The notes below the pieces were generated by a model. The model was not told the DNA's origin. It made no database searches and saw nothing but the letters and a program-made list of their open reading frames with translations. A stretch of DNA of 64,000 nucleotides from Mucilaginibacter sp. (GTDB lineage Bacteria > Bacteroidota > Bacteroidia > Sphingobacteriales > Sphingobacteriaceae): positions 27,837-91,836 of the forward strand of contig JAUCSE010000060.1 of the NCBI GenBank assembly GCA_030445275.1. Reading direction: 5' to 3'. The position numbers and the translations under genes are program-made. Of the stretch, positions 62,900 through 64,000 are shown piece by piece (position 1 is the first letter of the stretch; every line of letters starts with the position of its first letter).

Positions 62900-63002
62900 G
62901 GAGTATTGAGTTATGAGTATTGAGTTATGAGTGTTGAGTTTGACACTGAGATTTAGGCTTATAAGGCTTTCAGACTCAAAACTCAATACTCCATACTAAA
63001 AA
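62900..63002. repeat. GAGTATTGAGTTATGAG inverted phrase repeat
   Basis: Three direct GAGTATTGAGTTATGAG-like units (62902-62942), with the complement ACTCAAAACTCAATACTCC at about 62970-62988, between gatC and the ABC ATPase gene. It could fold as a hairpin in the transcript. Confidence 0.65.
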
Positions 63003-63055
63003 CTTTACCCCCCTGTAACAATAGGTACAAAACATCGTCCAAACAAAAAATATAT

Positions 63056-63796
63056 ATGGAGCCATTAAATACTGACAAACCATTAATAACCATAAACGAT
63101 ATCGGACGTAAGTACGTGATAGGTACTGAAGTTATTCATGCCCTTAAATCGGTTTCGTTAACTATCAATAAAGGTGAGTTTGTGGCATTAATGGGGCCGT
63201 CAGGTTCGGGTAAATCAACGCTCATGAATATTCTGGGCTGTTTGGATACCCCCTCCAAAGGCGAATATATATTGAATGGCATCAACGTAAGTCATATGAC
63301 CGATAATGAACTAGCTGAAGTGCGTAACTCCGAGATCGGTTTCGTTTTCCAAACATTTAACCTGTTGCCACGTAATACCGCGCTTGATAATGTTGCCCTG
63401 CCCTTAATTTATGCCGGCATCAATAAGGAAAACCGTACGGAAAGGGCCACTAACGCGCTTAAAAATGTTGGTTTGGGTAATCGTATCGATCATAAGCCCA
63501 ATGAGCTATCAGGCGGTCAGAGACAGCGTGTAGCTGTAGCCCGTGCCCTCATCAATAACCCATCCATTATCCTGGCCGATGAGCCCACCGGTAACCTGGA
63601 TACCAAGACATCTATCGAGATCATGGGTTTGATTGAGGATATACATGCCAAAGGCAACACCATCATATTAGTAACCCACGAAGAGGATATAGCCAAGCAC
63701 GCCCACCGTATTGTGCGTATGCGCGACGGCCTGATCGAAAATGATTATGCTAATCCCGAAATTCAAACTGTAAGCCGCAAGGTAGAGGAGGTTTAA
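63056..63796 (+). CDS. ABC transporter ATPase (MacB/LolD/FtsE-like)
   Basis: 246 residues. Walker A G-P-S-G-S-G-K-S-T near residue 48, the MacB/LolD-type F-V-F-Q-T-F-N-L-L-P, signature L-S-G-G-Q-R-Q-R-V near 150 and Walker B I-I-L-A-D-E-P-T-G-N-L-D. This subfamily drives mechanotransmission exporters of lipoproteins or peptides and pairs with a permease, which should lie beyond the window. Confidence 0.93.
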   Translation: MEPLNTDKPLITINDIGRKYVIGTEVIHALKSVSLTINKGEFVALMGPSGSGKSTLMNILGCLDTPSKGEYILNGINVSHMTDNELAEVRNSEIGFVFQTFNLLPRNTALDNVALPLIYAGINKENRTERATNALKNVGLGNRIDHKPNELSGGQRQRVAVARALINNPSIILADEPTGNLDTKTSIEIMGLIEDIHAKGNTIILVTHEEDIAKHAHRIVRMRDGLIENDYANPEIQTVSRKVEEV

Positions 63797-63864
63797 GCTG
63801 TAGATACAGGACAATACCTTTGGTCTAAGAAAAGGAAAAACAATAAAGATTGCTATTGTTGGAA

Positions 63865-63990
63865 CGGGGGGGGGCAGGGGGGTGTTAAGAACTAAAAACT
63901 TTGTGAAGAAGGTTATTATAAAAGACAGGGTGAACTATAGTCATTGCTTAGTTTTTAGCACTATCGCTCGTATTAGTTCCCTGTCTTTTA
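63865..63990. repeat. G-tracts and an inverted repeat at the right end
   Basis: A run of nine G, then CA, then six G (about 63866-63882). Next, ATAAAAGACAGGGTGAACTA (about 63917-63936) pairs with TAGTTCCCTGTCTTTTAT (about 63974-63991) around a ~37-base loop. No gene starts before the window ends. Confidence 0.65.
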
Positions 63991-64000
63991 TGATTGCCTA

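Noticed and set aside
1..64000. CRISPR array, prophage, integrase or tRNA genes
   Set aside because: No regularly spaced direct repeats, phage or integrase proteins, and no cloverleaf with a T-loop consensus were seen by eye; a covariance-model scan would be needed to exclude a diverged tRNA.

Overview
The window reads as chromosomal DNA of a Bacteroidota bacterium of the Sphingobacteriaceae, most like Mucilaginibacter or Pedobacter. The evidence is moderate GC, a fused SecDF, -7 boxes of the Bacteroidetes form TAnnTTTG, an M56 peptidase fused to a TonB C-terminal domain, split heptose kinase and adenylyltransferase genes, many Sec and lipoprotein signal peptides, and intergenic DNA packed with short inverted repeats. 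The species assignment is inference. I see no rRNA, tRNA, CRISPR array, intact insertion sequence, prophage or integrase. Most genes are housekeeping.

Layout. 1-0.3 kb: the 3' end of an encapsulated-ferritin-like gene cut by the window edge. 0.4-6 kb: a sugar island with a secreted Kelch protein, a secreted GH3 glycosidase, a small secreted protein and a ROK regulator behind a 12-bp-arm palindrome. 6-12 kb: HMG-CoA lyase, type II NADH dehydrogenase and SecDF. 11.9-13.7 kb: folA, a frameshifted four-helix-bundle gene and thyA. 13.9-20.2 kb: ispE, a 3-hydroxyisobutyrate dehydrogenase-type reductase with a LapA-like membrane protein, an AT-rich gene-poor kilobase, an EamA transporter, an LptF/G permease and tgt. 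20.6-22.9 kb: glycosyltransferase, ECF sigma factor and rsmG. 23.1-25.4 kb: a BlaI/BlaR1-type pair behind three copies of one operator. 25.6-26.5 kb: dprA with an internal deletion. 26.8-32.7 kb: sixA, the ADP-heptose genes (hldE1, gmhA, hldE2) with a GT9 transferase, and polX. 33-42.6 kb: acyltransferase 3, a beta-propeller lipoprotein, sppA, folK, an Hpt protein, purS, pssA, rho and pyrF. 42.8-47.3 kb: two paralogous S9 peptidases around a small TonB-domain protein. 47.4-53.2 kb: an exonuclease/GIY-YIG fusion, yidC, an AHSA1-type protein and pyrG. 53.7-64 kb: a DUF2723 membrane protein, a secreted protein, kdsB, a lipoprotein, a deoxynucleoside kinase, trpS, two tandem acyltransferases with gatC, and an ABC ATPase whose partners lie beyond the window.

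How the genes work together. Envelope biogenesis is the strongest theme: heptose and Kdo activation (hldE1, gmhA, hldE2, kdsB), a heptosyltransferase-like GT9, an LPS-export permease, phospholipid synthesis (pssA and two PlsC-type acyltransferases), protein export and insertion (SecDF, YidC, SppA), and surface sugar modification (acyltransferase 3, perhaps DUF2723). Nucleotide and folate metabolism is the second (folA, thyA, folK, purS, pyrF, pyrG, dNK).

The points most worth a second look are the triple BlaI-type operator, the dprA deletion, the ROK palindrome over a promoter, -7 boxes six bases before start codons (leaderless mRNAs), the disordered insertion in Rho, a Tgt without its zinc cysteines, and a dense, nested set of intergenic inverted-repeat families. 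I did not find a clearly new multi-gene system.
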